DNA of 64,000 nt, from assembly GCA_001315925.1 (NCBI GenBank), contig BBBF01000003.1, positions 36,839 to 100,838 on the forward strand. Reading direction: 5' to 3'. The translations under genes were made by a program, and so were the position numbers. This document shows positions 44,803 to 54,871 of this stretch, piece by piece; position 1 is the stretch's first letter; every line of letters begins with the position of its first letter. The DNA is from Thermocladium modestius JCM 10088. GTDB taxonomy: Archaea > Thermoproteota > Thermoprotei > Thermoproteales > Thermocladiaceae. Under the pieces are notes generated by a model, which saw only the letters and a list, made by a program, of their open reading frames with translations, was not told the DNA's origin and ran no database searches.

Positions 44803-45858
44803 ATGGATGGAATGAGATATTTAAGGATAGGGATGACGGGGGGGGTTCTCGGCTCCGTCCTGGCCCTTGGGGGGGCAATGACGTTCGGCGAGAAAAACGT
44901 CTGGAAGCTGGGCGGCGTCGATCAAGAACTGGCCAACAAGATGGTGAAGCGATCCATAGATGCCGGCATAAACTTCTTCGATACGGCGGATGTCTATGAC
45001 GAGGGGGGGAGGTCCGAGGTCCTGCTGGGCCGGGCTTTGGGTGAGTATAGGGAGCAGGTGTTGATAGCCACGAAGGTCAGGGGAAGAACGGGGGGGCCCG
45101 GAGTCAACGAGACCGGCCTGTCGAGACACCACATTAACGTGGCCGTCAAGAAGAGCCTGGAGCGGCTTGGAACTACTTGGATCGACTTTTATCAATTCCA
45201 TGGATGGGACTCCTTAACTCCCATAGAGGAGGCGGCTCAGGCAATGCAGAGGTTGGTGGATGAGGGGGGGTTAGTCAATTACCCCCCCGGCGTGTCCAAC
45301 TTCGCGGCTTGGCAAATGGCCGTGCTACAAACCATCAGCCAGGAGAGGGGGGGTACGCCAGGTATGAGACGGCTCAGATGAATTACTCCCTATTGAACAG
45401 GGATATAGAGCACGAGGTACTGCCGTATATGGAGCACAGCGGCATGACGTTGCTGGTCTGGAGCCCGCTTCACGGCGGCATACTCACCGGCAAGTACACG
45501 GACTACGAGAAGCCGCAGCCGGGCACTAGGATGGGTAACAGGGGGGCTTTTTCTTTCCTCCATTCGATCCAGGGCTGGCTAAGCGAGTGGTGGATAAGCT
45601 GAGGGAGATAGCGAAGGAGCAGGGAGCAACGCCTGCCCAAGTGGCTATTGCTTGGCTGCTCTCCAAGAAATTGATAGTGATAGTGGGGGGGGCTAGGACA
45701 ATGGAGCAGCTGGAGGAGAACTTGGGGGGGCCATTAACGTCAACCTAACGTCGAAGCAATTGGATGAGTTGAACGAGTTGACAAAGCCGAGGCCCCAATA
45801 CCCGGGATGGATGATAGAGCGGCAGAACAAGGATAGGCAAGTATCCATAATAATTTAG
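44803..45858 (+). CDS. Aldo/keto reductase
   Basis: About 340 residues of the TIM-barrel reductase family. The catalytic tetrad appears as D and Y in FFDTADVYDEG, K in LIATKVRG and H in YQFHGWD. RYLRIGMTG-VLGSVLALGAM starts the barrel and PAQVAIAWLLSKKLIVIVG near the end binds NADPH phosphate. Runs near 44840, 44870, 45005, 45092 and 45268 add residues; breaks occur at 45348, 45540 and 45730. The stop is TAG 45856-45858. gtttttaaatag about 27 bases before the ATG is the TATA box. The substrate is unknown. Confidence 0.85.
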
Positions 45859-45963
45859 GTCCTCCAGGAATGATTCTCGCGCCTCGCTTGAAGAAGATGG
45901 TTTATTGAGCTAGATACTCAATGGCTCGGGGGGGCCCTGCCATGCGGTAGAGAAGTAGTGGAT

Positions 45964-46599
45964 TCACATCTTCACAATCGCGTAGTTTATGCCAAGCCAC
46001 GCCGCGAAGAAAGCAAGCAGGAACAGCTCGTCGACGTCCGTGAATATCTCCACCCCCCCCACATGGTTCCCAGGCTGAACAGCAGCGATGATAGGACGAA
46101 TTTCAAGTGGGGAAGCCTTATCCTGGCTATTTGGTCCTTCAAGGCTATGGTTAATAGAACCACGGCCCCCCCCGCCGCTATCAAGGTTCCCAGCAATGCC
46201 GATGAGTAGCTCTTGGGTATGAGCGCTATTATGACGAGCGCCGCCTCCAGTGCCTCCGTGGCGGACACCGCCAGCACCACTCCGACCCCCCCTCCTTCTC
46301 CTCCTCCCCCCCATGCCTTCGGATCCCTTTGAAGTACCTCCGACTGCTCCTAAGCAGTCTATAACCGAAATAGAAAAGTATTGCGGCGGACACCGCCAGC
46401 ACGTACCTTAGTGGAAGCAGCACTATGTACTTCCCCACTGTGAAGGTAGGTATTAACACCAGGCGACGCCTATTATGGAGTAAGCTATGGGCCTCAAGCC
46501 CTTATACGTTGCCTGGTATATGGCCGTCACGGCCCCCCCCGCCTCCGACAGCTCCAATAAGCTTATGCCCAGCGCAGCCAGGAAAATGCCGACATCCAT
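45964..46599 (-). CDS. Polytopic membrane protein with LLE/LEA motifs
   Basis: About 210 residues with six hydrophobic segments in two related halves. Each half begins with an acidic intramembrane motif: [16 protein letters not shown] and [19 protein letters not shown]. This internal symmetry and the paired E-x-x-E resemble cation carriers such as the UPF0016/GDT1 or FTR1 type, but I cannot place it firmly. A charged loop ([20 protein letters not shown]) joins the halves. Frames change at C7/C8 runs near 46058, 46170, 46290, 46308 and 46535. Proposed role: metal ion transport. Confidence 0.6.
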
Positions 46600-46912
46600 G
46601 CGAGCCCAAAGCCAATCCGAGTTTTTAAGCTATTTTATGAGTCATCACCGTGGGCAACTTCTGCCAGATTCTATGAATGATATAGTTGACAATCAACATG
46701 GCTCTCCCAAGGTCATCATTGATTGCGCATCTCGGTTCACGTGGGCGCATGTTTTTAAGAGGCGCCGGTTTTTAAGGGTAAATGGCGGTTCTCACGTTAG
46801 CGTTAAGGCAGGATTTAGGAGGCGGGGGGGGTCGCTGGGATTGGCGTGGAATGGGGGGGGTCGCTGCCCGCGGTGAGGGACCGCGTTGGGCCGCTGGGGG
46901 GGTGGTTTCGCG
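46600..46912. other. Intergenic region upstream of the PTPS gene
   Basis: About 310 bases. Two TATA-like elements (gtttttaagagg near 46751 and gtttttaaggg near 46770) stand in the middle. A short frame from ATG 46782 (MAVLTLALRQDL) follows the second at leaderless spacing but soon dissolves into glycine-rich G runs, and it may simply be the 5' part of the PTPS transcript. I see no firm gene. Confidence 0.35.
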
Positions 46913-47330
46913 GTGAAGGTTAGGGTTATGGATGTGTACTTCGAGGCCGCTCATTATACAGGCTTCAGCGATGAGTATAATTATCTGCATGGGCATACGT
47001 ATAAGATAGACGTGGAGTACGAGGCGGAGCTGGGCGGCGGGGGGGATTACTTGATGGATTTCGAGGCGATTAACTCAGTGGTTCAAGGCGTGGCGAGGCG
47101 GTGGAATTATAAGTTGCTGGTGCCGGAGGGAGACGTTGGCCGAATAGAGATAAGGGCTCCGTTCAAGGTGGAGATTAAGCCGGTGAGGGGGGGTAGGTAC
47201 GCCACTGCCGAGGTTATTTGCAGGCAGTTGCTGGAGGAGGTCAGGGGGGGGCGGGATTGGGCGGAGCGATGGCAGGCTCTCCCTCACCGTGTGGGAGGGG
47301 CCCAGGTACGCGGCTCAATGCAGCGAGTAA
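46913..47330 (+). CDS. 6-pyruvoyltetrahydropterin synthase / QueD family
   Basis: About 135 residues. The zinc-binding pattern is YFEAAHYTG and LHGHTYKIDVEYE; DYLMDFEAINSVVQGVARRW carries the usual D-F motif, and the end reads LSLTVWEGPRYAAQCSE, which matches the family once the break near 47250-47280 is repaired. The stop is TAA 47328-47330. The start GTG 46913 gives MKVRVMDVYF. In archaea such enzymes feed queuosine/archaeosine or pterin synthesis. Extra glycines come from G7 runs (GGGGD, RGGRY). Confidence 0.82.
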
Positions 47331-47418
47331 CGCGTTGTGGCCCGGCTAAGGTCATTGCGTGGAGGCGGCGGTTTATTCTTTAAGTACTGGCCCTACCTGA
47401 TTAATTGGGGGGGATTTC

Positions 47419-48066
47419 ATGGATGTCGTCAGCAATGCGGAGGTGATAAGGATACCCGTGGTGAAGTGGGTGGGGGGGAATGATGGGGGGGTTAGGATGA
47501 TGAGCGAGGCGGCGTTTCTCAAGGCGCTCCACCCGGTTAGGATAAACATATTGAGATTGATAAACTTCGGCGTGACGAGGCCTGTGGACATGATTCAAAA
47601 GCTCAAGGTACCCCCCCGCTCCACGCTGTTTCACCACCTATCCGAGCTGCTGGGGTCGGGCTGGGTAATGGATAGGAACGGCGAGTATGGATTGGCGGCC
47701 AGCGTTTACCTGGCTTATAGAGTGAGTGGTGAGGATGGGAGCCTCTCCATCAGGATGATAAACAACATGGGCGCGTTCGTGGATTACAAGACGGGCTTCA
47801 TAGTGGTGACGGGGAAGGAGCCCACCATAAACTGCGTCAGGTGTCCCTTCATAACTCAATGCACTAATGCATTGAGGTCCCTTGAGGATAAATTCAACGT
47901 AACTATAACGTCAAGGACGCCGGCCGAGGCGTACGTGGAGCTGCTCAGCAATTGGATGAAGGATAAGCTAGCCAAGCTTCTCAGCGATGGTTTTCTAGAC
48001 ATAAGGGAAGAGAGACAGCCGCGAGGCGGTCGAGATGGTAAAGCGGTTAGTTTCGCTAGTGATTAG
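47419..48066 (+). CDS. Winged-helix regulator with cysteine cluster, paralogue
   Basis: A 215-residue protein with the same plan as the gene at 37134: N-terminal strand (AEVIRIPVVKWVG), SEAAFLKALHPVRINILRLI, winged helix (VTRPVDMIQKLKV, RSTLFHHLSELLGSGWV), a beta linker YGLAASVYLAYRVSGED, MGAFVDYKTGFIVVTGKEPT and a cysteine motif NCVRCPFITQC, then a helical tail. The frame is open throughout. The cysteines at similar places in both paralogues suggest a bound metal or cluster. The TAG overlaps the end of the convergent sucD gene. Confidence 0.75.
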   Translation: MDVVSNAEVIRIPVVKWVGGNDGGVRMMSEAAFLKALHPVRINILRLINFGVTRPVDMIQKLKVPPRSTLFHHLSELLGSGWVMDRNGEYGLAASVYLAYRVSGEDGSLSIRMINNMGAFVDYKTGFIVVTGKEPTINCVRCPFITQCTNALRSLEDKFNVTITSRTPAEAYVELLSNWMKDKLAKLLSDGFLDIREERQPRGGRDGKAVSFASD

Positions 48067-48972
48067 AACCGCTCCCTAACCAGCTTGACGACTTCGAGCG
48101 GCGTCTTGGCGACGGGCACCCCCCCGGCTCCCCCCCTGAGAGCCTCGACCTTGCCGGCGTATGTGCCCATCCCCCCCATGGATACTATTGCCCCCCCGGC
48201 GTGCCCCCCCATCCTCTTTCCGGGGGGGAGCCGTTCGTCCAGCTATGAAGCCCACCACGGGCTTAGTTATCTTGCCCTCCAGTATAGCCTTGGCCAGTCT
48301 CTCCTCTGCGTCGCCCCCCCGATCTCCCCCCCACGGCAACTATGAGCTTTGTCTCGTCGTCCTTCTCGAACATCATGGCCGTCTCCACAGTGTCTATGCC
48401 CGTCACGGGGGTCTCCCCCCCCACTCCCACCACCGTGCTCTGCCCGAAGCCGGCCTGCGATAACAGGAAGGATAGCTCGTACGTCAAGGTGCCGCTCCTG
48501 GATATTATGCCTATGGGTCCCTTCCTATTGTATATGCTGTTGGGCAGTATCCCGACCTTACTAATGGTGGGGGGCTTATGACGCTGGGCAGTTGGGGGGG
48601 CCAACTATGGTTGTTCCCCCCCTGTACTTGGCGTAATTGACGAATTTCAACGCATCGTGTATGGGGGGGATGTGCTCGGTTATTACCACGACCAAGCCCA
48701 CGCCTGCGTCTATGGCCTCGAACACCGCGTCGGCGGCGAACTTGGCCGGGACGAACACTATGGAGGTATTGGCCCCCCCTGTCTTGGCCACCGCCTCCTC
48801 CACGGAGTCGAAGACGGGCACCCCCCAGCGACGGATTGTCCTCCCTTGCCCGGCGTGACTCCCCCCCAACCACCTTAGTTCCGTATTGAAGCATGTACTG
48901 CGCGTGCCTGGAGCCCTCGCTGCCGGTTATTCCCTGCACTATTACCTTGGTGTTGGAGTTGACGAGTATCAT
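48063..48972 (-). CDS. sucD: Succinyl-CoA synthetase alpha subunit
   Basis: About 290 residues. It starts [20 protein letters not shown], the CoA-binding fold. [35 protein letters not shown] and [12 protein letters not shown] follow, and the phosphohistidine loop is GHAGAI within KRMGHAGAIVS. C7/G7 runs near 48780-48870, 48590, 48310 and 48125-48230 break the frame repeatedly. It lies six bases after sucC in the same operon and converges on the HTH regulator. Joins succinate and CoA with nucleotide hydrolysis or the reverse. Confidence 0.92.
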
Positions 48973-48978
48973 TTGCCG

Positions 48979-50126
48979 TCACCCCCTTATAGCCTTCATC
49001 AAGTCCTGCACCGCCTCCTCGGCCGTGTCGTATATTTTAATGTTTAGCGGGGCCAGTATCTTCCTACCCTCCTCCTCGTTGGTTCCCTTAAGCCTTATGA
49101 ATATGGGCTTGGAGACGCCCACCTCCCTTATGGCCTCCGTCACCCCCCCATACGCCACCTCATCTCCCCCCCTGGTTATGCCGCCGAATATGTTGATCAA
49201 CACCGCCTTTATCCTGGCGTCCTTCAGGAGCAGCGTCAAGGCCGACTTCACTATATCCCTGCTGGCGCCTCCGCCTATGTCCAGGAAATCCGCGGGCTCC
49301 CCCCCGCCGTACTCCTTCACCAAATCCATTGTTGCCATGGTCAAGCCAGCTCCATTGCCTATGATACCTATGTCGCCAGGCAGCTCCACATAATGGAAGC
49401 CGGCCGCCCTCGCCTCAAGCTCTTCCCTGGTCAAGTCTCCCTCCTCCTCCACGTTTATATCGCCGTGCCTGAACAAGGCATTATCATCGACCATTATTTT
49501 CACGTCTATCGCGATGAACTTTCCATCCTCAGTCAAGGCAAGCGGTTTATCTCCACGAGCTCGGCATCGTAATCCATCATTACTTGATACATAGCATACA
49601 CTACCTTGGCGAACTCCTTCGCCTGGGCTCCCTGGATCCCCCCCATGAACTTGATCAACTCGTTAACCAAGTAATCCCGCAGGCCGGCGAATGGATGGAA
49701 CCCGCCCCCCCTGAATATCTTCTCCGGGTGCTCCTTGGCCACCTCCTCTATGTCTATCCCACCCTCCGGCGACGCCAGTATTAGGTACCTCTCATTCGTC
49801 CTATCCACGGTCATAGATATGTAGTACTCCTTCTTTATGGGGGGGACCCCCCCTCCTCCAACAAAACCTTTTTTATGGGGGGGAAGTCCTGGATCACCTT
49901 GCCCAAGTACTCCTTAGCTATGGCCCTCGCCTCATCAGCGTTATTGGCCTTCTTGACGAGCCCCCATCTTAGCCCTGCCAGCGAAGGGGGGGACCTGCGC
50001 CTTAACGAAGACCGGATATTTGAGCCCTTGTCCAATCTGATCCGGAGAACTTATTACCATGCCTCTCGGCTTCTCAACGCCATACTTATACAATAAATCC
50101 TTACCTTTATATTCCAGCAACCTCAT
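48979..50126 (-). CDS. sucC: Succinyl-CoA synthetase beta subunit
   Basis: About 375 residues with an ATP-grasp domain: MRLLEYKGKDLLYKYGVEKP, VFVKAQVPFAGRAKMG, ERYLILASPEGGIDIEEVAK, VVYAMYQVMMDYDAELVEIN and the CoA ligase part GIIGNGAGLTMATMDLVKEY and LINIFGGITRGDEVAYGV. Frame breaks fall at runs near 49985, 49840-49880, 49700 and 49545. Start ATG 50126 is the first residue of the family pattern. With sucD it gives the two-gene succinyl-CoA ligase. Confidence 0.92.
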
Positions 50127-50284
50127 GCCGTAACGCGGATTACTTGAGTAAAAAAATTTTACCGCCATGGGTCCTAAGCAAGCCCATGAGGCCGATCCCC
50201 CCCTCAGTAAGAACCAAGTCCTAGACAATGCTGCGAAGCCGCTTACATTCAGCAATCTCACAACTAGATTCAGGCTGTCTTACT

Positions 50285-50489
50285 GAGTGTCTTGCTTTTT
50301 TCCTTGAAAATCGGCTCTCCCTTATTTTCAGTTTTTAATGAGGCTGGGCCCGGCGCCTTGAGCCGCTCCTTGAAAAAAGCACGTTGCTCCACGCCCCCCA
50401 GAGCGGTTTTCCAAGGCAGAAAAACAAAAACCACAAGAAACAGAAACAAACAAAAAACTTAAAAAAGACCACCCAAATAAAAACTTACA
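50285..50489 (+). promoter_or_regulatory. CRISPR leader
   Basis: About 200 bases before the first repeat. The last 90 bases are rich in A runs (gaaacagaaacaaacaaaaaacttaaaaaagac), the rest is mixed with two G/C-rich stretches. The repeat ends in ATTGAGAG, the 5' tag of crRNAs in this kind of array, so transcription must run along the plus strand and this side is the leader. No cas gene lies between it and sucC. Confidence 0.6.
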
Positions 50490-53400
50490 GCAGAATCTAC
50501 AAAAGAATTGAGAGGAGCTTAAACGACCCGAGGTTAGTCGGGTCGTCATCAGGCAGAATCTACAAAAGAATTGAGAGAAGTCTTCACTGCATTCATAGAT
50601 GGATGCAGTGGGGGGCAGGCAGAATCTACAAAAGAATTGAGAGTCAGCGTGGTCTTCCCGCTCCCGCTCATTCCCAAGAGCAGAATCTACAAAAGAATTG
50701 AGAGACGGATGGATTGGTGGCGACGCAGCCCGTCAATAAGAAGCAGAATCTACAAAAGAATTGAGAGTAGTCTGCCATGCTAATAATTCTATTTTCGAAC
50801 GGAAGCAGAATCTACAAAAGAATTGAGAGATTACTTCTTTTTCCTTCATAAACTCCACCATTATTTCCAGCAGAATCTACAAAAGAATTGAGAGGGTTCA
50901 TTTGTTTCTATAATTCTCATTCTGTTGGTCAAGCAGAATCTACAAAAGAATTGAGAGTATCCTCGCCCTTGACGGTGGAAACGCTCTATAAGGATAAGCA
51001 GAATCTACAAAAGAATTGAGAGAACAAGCGGCTGGGTACTCCATGTCCCAGCCGTTGCGTTAGCAGAATCTACAAAAGAATTGAGAGTTAACCTCTTTAT
51101 TCTCCTCCATATCGCGAATTGATAACTGCAGAATCTACAAAAGAATTGAGAGGTAATGCCCTTAGGGCTAGCCGCTCTCTCCCACCGCAGCAGAATCTAC
51201 AAAAGAATTGAGAGTTGCACTTCGCCTTTATTTTCCCCAGCGGTGGGATGGTTGGCAGAATCTACAAAAGAATTGAGAGTCTTTGGATCCATTCATGGAC
51301 GGCTTTGCCGCGGAACATAGCAGAATCTACAAAAGAATTGAGAGTGAATGGCGTGGCCGGGTCGTATGCTTATCGCGCGGCCCGCAGAATCTACAAAAGA
51401 ATTGAGAGCTAGCCCTAACCCCATCCTCCACAAGCCTAGCCGCCTCCAGCAGAATCTACAAAAGAATTGAGAGGGATTTACCCGCATTATAGCTAGCAAC
51501 TCCCTTGCCTCCCTGCAGAATCTACAAAAGAATTGAGAGTTAGATGTGGCGATTAGGACGCGTTTCCCTACTCTTCTCAAGCAGAATCTACAAAAGAATT
51601 GAGAGGGGGGAATCCGCACGGGCATTTCCCTGCCAAAAAATCTTGCAGAATCTACAAAAGAATTGAGAGATCAGGCAGTTGGCGAAGGAGGAAACAAACA
51701 CTTTAGACCGCAGAATCTACAAAAGAATTGAGAGTCAACCACGACCTCACCGTTGCGTTCACTGAGCTTCCTAACGCAGAATCTACAAAAGAATTGAGAG
51801 TGGCGGCGTCGAGTCGAGTATTATACCTCCTAGCCGTCAGCAGAATCTACAAAAGAATTGAGAGTCTTTAATGATATTTTTTCCCCCCCACACGTTTTTC
51901 CTTTCAGGCAGAATCTACAAAAGAATTGAGAGAGAGTACAGGGCTAGTCATTCCTCACTGGATTAAATATGCAGAATCTACAAAAGAATTGAGAGATCGA
52001 GACCAACTTCATCAACGCGTTCGGCATGACAAGCAGAATCTACAAAAGAATTGAGAGCTCCACACAGGCTCATCAACCGGCGCGTACCTAAACTCCGCAG
52101 AATCTACAAAAGAATTGAGAGCCTCATTAATCAAGTTGAGCAGCCTCGTTGGGTCCCCCGCGGCAGAATCTACAAAAGAATTGAGAGACCAAACTCGTGG
52201 CTTATAGGCAAAACACCACACCTTACCATGCAGAATCTACAAAAGAATTGAGAGTAGTAGATCTTGGCAAGAAATAAATTATCCCCCAGTTCAAGCAGAA
52301 TCTACAAAAGAATTGAGAGGTGTAAGAACTTGGTGTAGACGTATTCAAAAGAGCAGAGCAGAATCTACAAAAGAATTGAGAGAGTAAGTGGACGTAGTCG
52401 GGCGCCTCATCCACGCCGCCCCCCGCAGAATCTACAAAAGAATTGAGAGCGCCGCTCGACATGAGCGACGCGGCGGTGACGTACCTGGCGCAGAATCTAC
52501 AAAAGAATTGAGAGTTTAAGTGGATGTCCACCATTCTCTCGCACGTCAATGGCAGAATCTACAAAAGAATTGAGAGTTATTGCACCACCTCCACTTTCTG
52601 TTTCTGAGTTCTTAACGCAGAATCTACAAAAGAATTGAGAGGCTCTATGATGACCTTAAATGGATTGTGGGTGTCGCCGCTGCAGAATCTACAAAAGAAT
52701 TGAGAGAAATCCACGCCGTAGAGTTTCAAGGCGTGGAAGTCGGCAGAATCTACAAAAGAATTGAGAGTGTACCCCAGCAGCCTGATCTCCTTCGCCATTC
52801 TTCTGCAGAATCTACAAAAGAATTGAGAGTGGTGAATTTCCCCACCAGGCATGAAAAATTCTCACCGCAGAATCTACAAAAGAATTGAGAGTCTCACGAT
52901 CTCGTTCGTGCGACGGAAGCCCTTCATTGTGCAGAATCTACAAAAGAATTGAGAGTTTTTCCCCCCCTCGGTGCCCCCCCAGTTGCAGGCCTTGCGGCGC
53001 GCAGAATCTACAAAAGAATTGAGAGAGGATTAGAGCGGCTGAATCGTGTAAGCCGTCTTTAACCCCGTCCGCAGAATCTACAAAAGAATTGAGAGCATTT
53101 TAGTCATCACGTAATCAAGAACATCAGGACTCAAGCAGAATCTACAAAAGAATTGAGAGACCCATGAATGTTTTTCATCGACACGGAGCCACTACTAGCG
53201 CAGAATCTACAAAAGAATTGAGAGTGGGTGACTCACTAGACGAGCAGGTGGGGGGGATATACGCCACCGCAGAATCTACAAAAGAATTGAGAGTTATGAG
53301 AGCACAAGTAATTGCCTATTTTCCAGCCATGAACATGCAGAATCTACAAAAGAATTGAGAGCGGCACTCCGCCCTTAAGTCAGTCCAAAAAGCGTTTCGC

Positions 53401-54529
53401 AAGCAGAATCTACAAAAGAATTGAGAGCTACTGACCATGATCATTGGTAGACCGGGCTTTATTGGCGGCAGAATCTATAAAAGAATTGAGAGTTTGCAAT
53501 AGCGACAACCAGCGCCTTCGTTTCCTCGGCGCCGCAGAATCTACAAAAGAATTGAGAGCTGCATAACTGATTGTCTTAAAATTAATACCTTGGTATTGCA
53601 GAATCTACAAAAGAATTGAGAGAGGGCTTGCCCGTCGATTTCAGCGTTGACTTGAGCGACTGCAGAATCTACAAAAGAATTGAGAGTAAGAAACCCAGAA
53701 CGTGATTTCGACGACACTATAATTGTCGCAGAATCTACAAAAGAATTGAGAGTTGTATTCAATATTTTTCCCATATTCTTTTGTCTTTCAGGCAGAATCT
53801 ACAAAAGAATTGAGAGCGTAGTACAGAGGGTAGAAGAACGCGATGAATAAGCCCTGGGCAGAATCTACAAAAGAATTGAGAGACCCACTCAAGTCCCCAA
53901 GTCGCTGGATCGGCATACCCAGGCAGAATCTACAAAAGAATTGAGAGTATTATTTCCCATAACGTCTCACACTTATTTGTTGAAGCAGAATCTACAAAAG
54001 AATTGAGAGAGTCCTTCATAGCGATGCTGGGGGGGTTGGACTGTAAAACCAACGCAGAATCTACAAAAGAATTGAGAGACTACCTCGGCCACTTCAACAC
54101 GGTTTATGACATGGATATGCAGAATCTACAAAAGAATTGAGAGAGTAGTACCACGTCCGTGCTTGGACGAGTCTTGTCAAACGCAGAATCTACAAAAGAA
54201 TTGAGAGGTTAATGATCGCGGCGAGTTGGTTGATAGGCTCCCATACGCAGAATCTACAAAAGAATTGAGAGTCTAAGTAGGTGTAGGCGTTGTTTATTTG
54301 GTTCGTGGTTTGCAGAATCTACAAAAGAATTGAGAGTCGATAGTGGCGACGAGGCTGGCTCCCGGACTGGGCAAGGCAGAATCTACAAAAGAATTGAGAG
54401 GTTGACTGATGACGATATCACGTCGTTATTCGATCAAGCGCAGAATCTACAAAAGAATTGAGAGTATGTTCATACCAGTTCGTAGCTCCCCCCTGAATAC
54501 AAAAGCAGAATCTACAAAAGAATTGAGAG
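50490..54529 (+). CRISPR. CRISPR array, 63 repeats of 25 bases, 62 spacers
   Basis: The repeat is 25 bases, GCAGAATCTACAAAAG then AATTGAGAG. It starts at 50490, 50553, 50619, and so on to 54505. All copies are identical except the one at 53468-53492, where ACAAAAG reads ATAAAAG. Spacers run from 36 to 45 bases, mostly 37-41. The repeat length and ATTGAGAG end fit subtype I-A-like arrays of Thermoproteales. The array is long and uniform, which suggests recent activity, though no cas gene lies within the window. The distal repeat is not degenerate. Four spacers contain G7 or C7 runs and all four are among the six longest. Confidence 0.97.
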
Positions 54530-54639
54530 TTGATAATTATGATCATTGGTTACTTCATGAGGAAATCACCTAGTCTTTAAATTGTTTAGTGATAAAGGCG
54601 AGGGCGAACTTCGCCTTTTAAGGCGGGGCTAGGTTTTTA

Positions 54640-54831
54640 GGCTGGCATCCACGCCCTTATTCGTCCCTCCCTTGGTTAACTCTAGAGAATGGGGGGGGCT
54701 GGGGGGGCCGACTCACCCCCCCAGCAATACCGAGGGAGGGAGACGAGTAGCGCCCATTAAAGGGGGGGCGTAACCCCCCCTGAGACCTCGGGGGGAGCCC
54801 TCGCCCTTTAGGGCGGGGGGGAGGAGGTCAG
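54640..54831 (+). mobile_element. Orphan IS200/IS605 right end with omega-RNA-like segment
   Basis: Right after the array lies a GC-rich segment that ends in agccctcgccctttagggc, a G7 run and aggaggtcag. This is the right-end hairpin and tail found at IS200/IS605 elements, where it also forms the 3' end of the TnpB guide (omega) RNA. The bases before it (ccgactcacccc...agcaataccgagggaggg) resemble the decayed 3' end of a tnpB gene in one frame. No tnpA or tnpB remains. Whether the RNA is still made cannot be seen. The element end abuts ttacgg, where the guide part would start. Confidence 0.55.
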
Positions 54832-54871
54832 TTACGGGGGGGCTTCTTTGCGTTAAATATTTGAAGGTTTT

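Noticed and set aside
50384..53774. Many ORFs with a repeated IYKRIE or NSFVDSA motif across the array
   Set aside because: These are translations of the CRISPR repeat in different frames and not genes.
53428..54545. An 11-base match (ATGATCATTGG) between a spacer near 53436 and the sequence just after the last repeat
   Set aside because: The match is palindromic in part, short and flanked by different bases; chance is a sufficient explanation.
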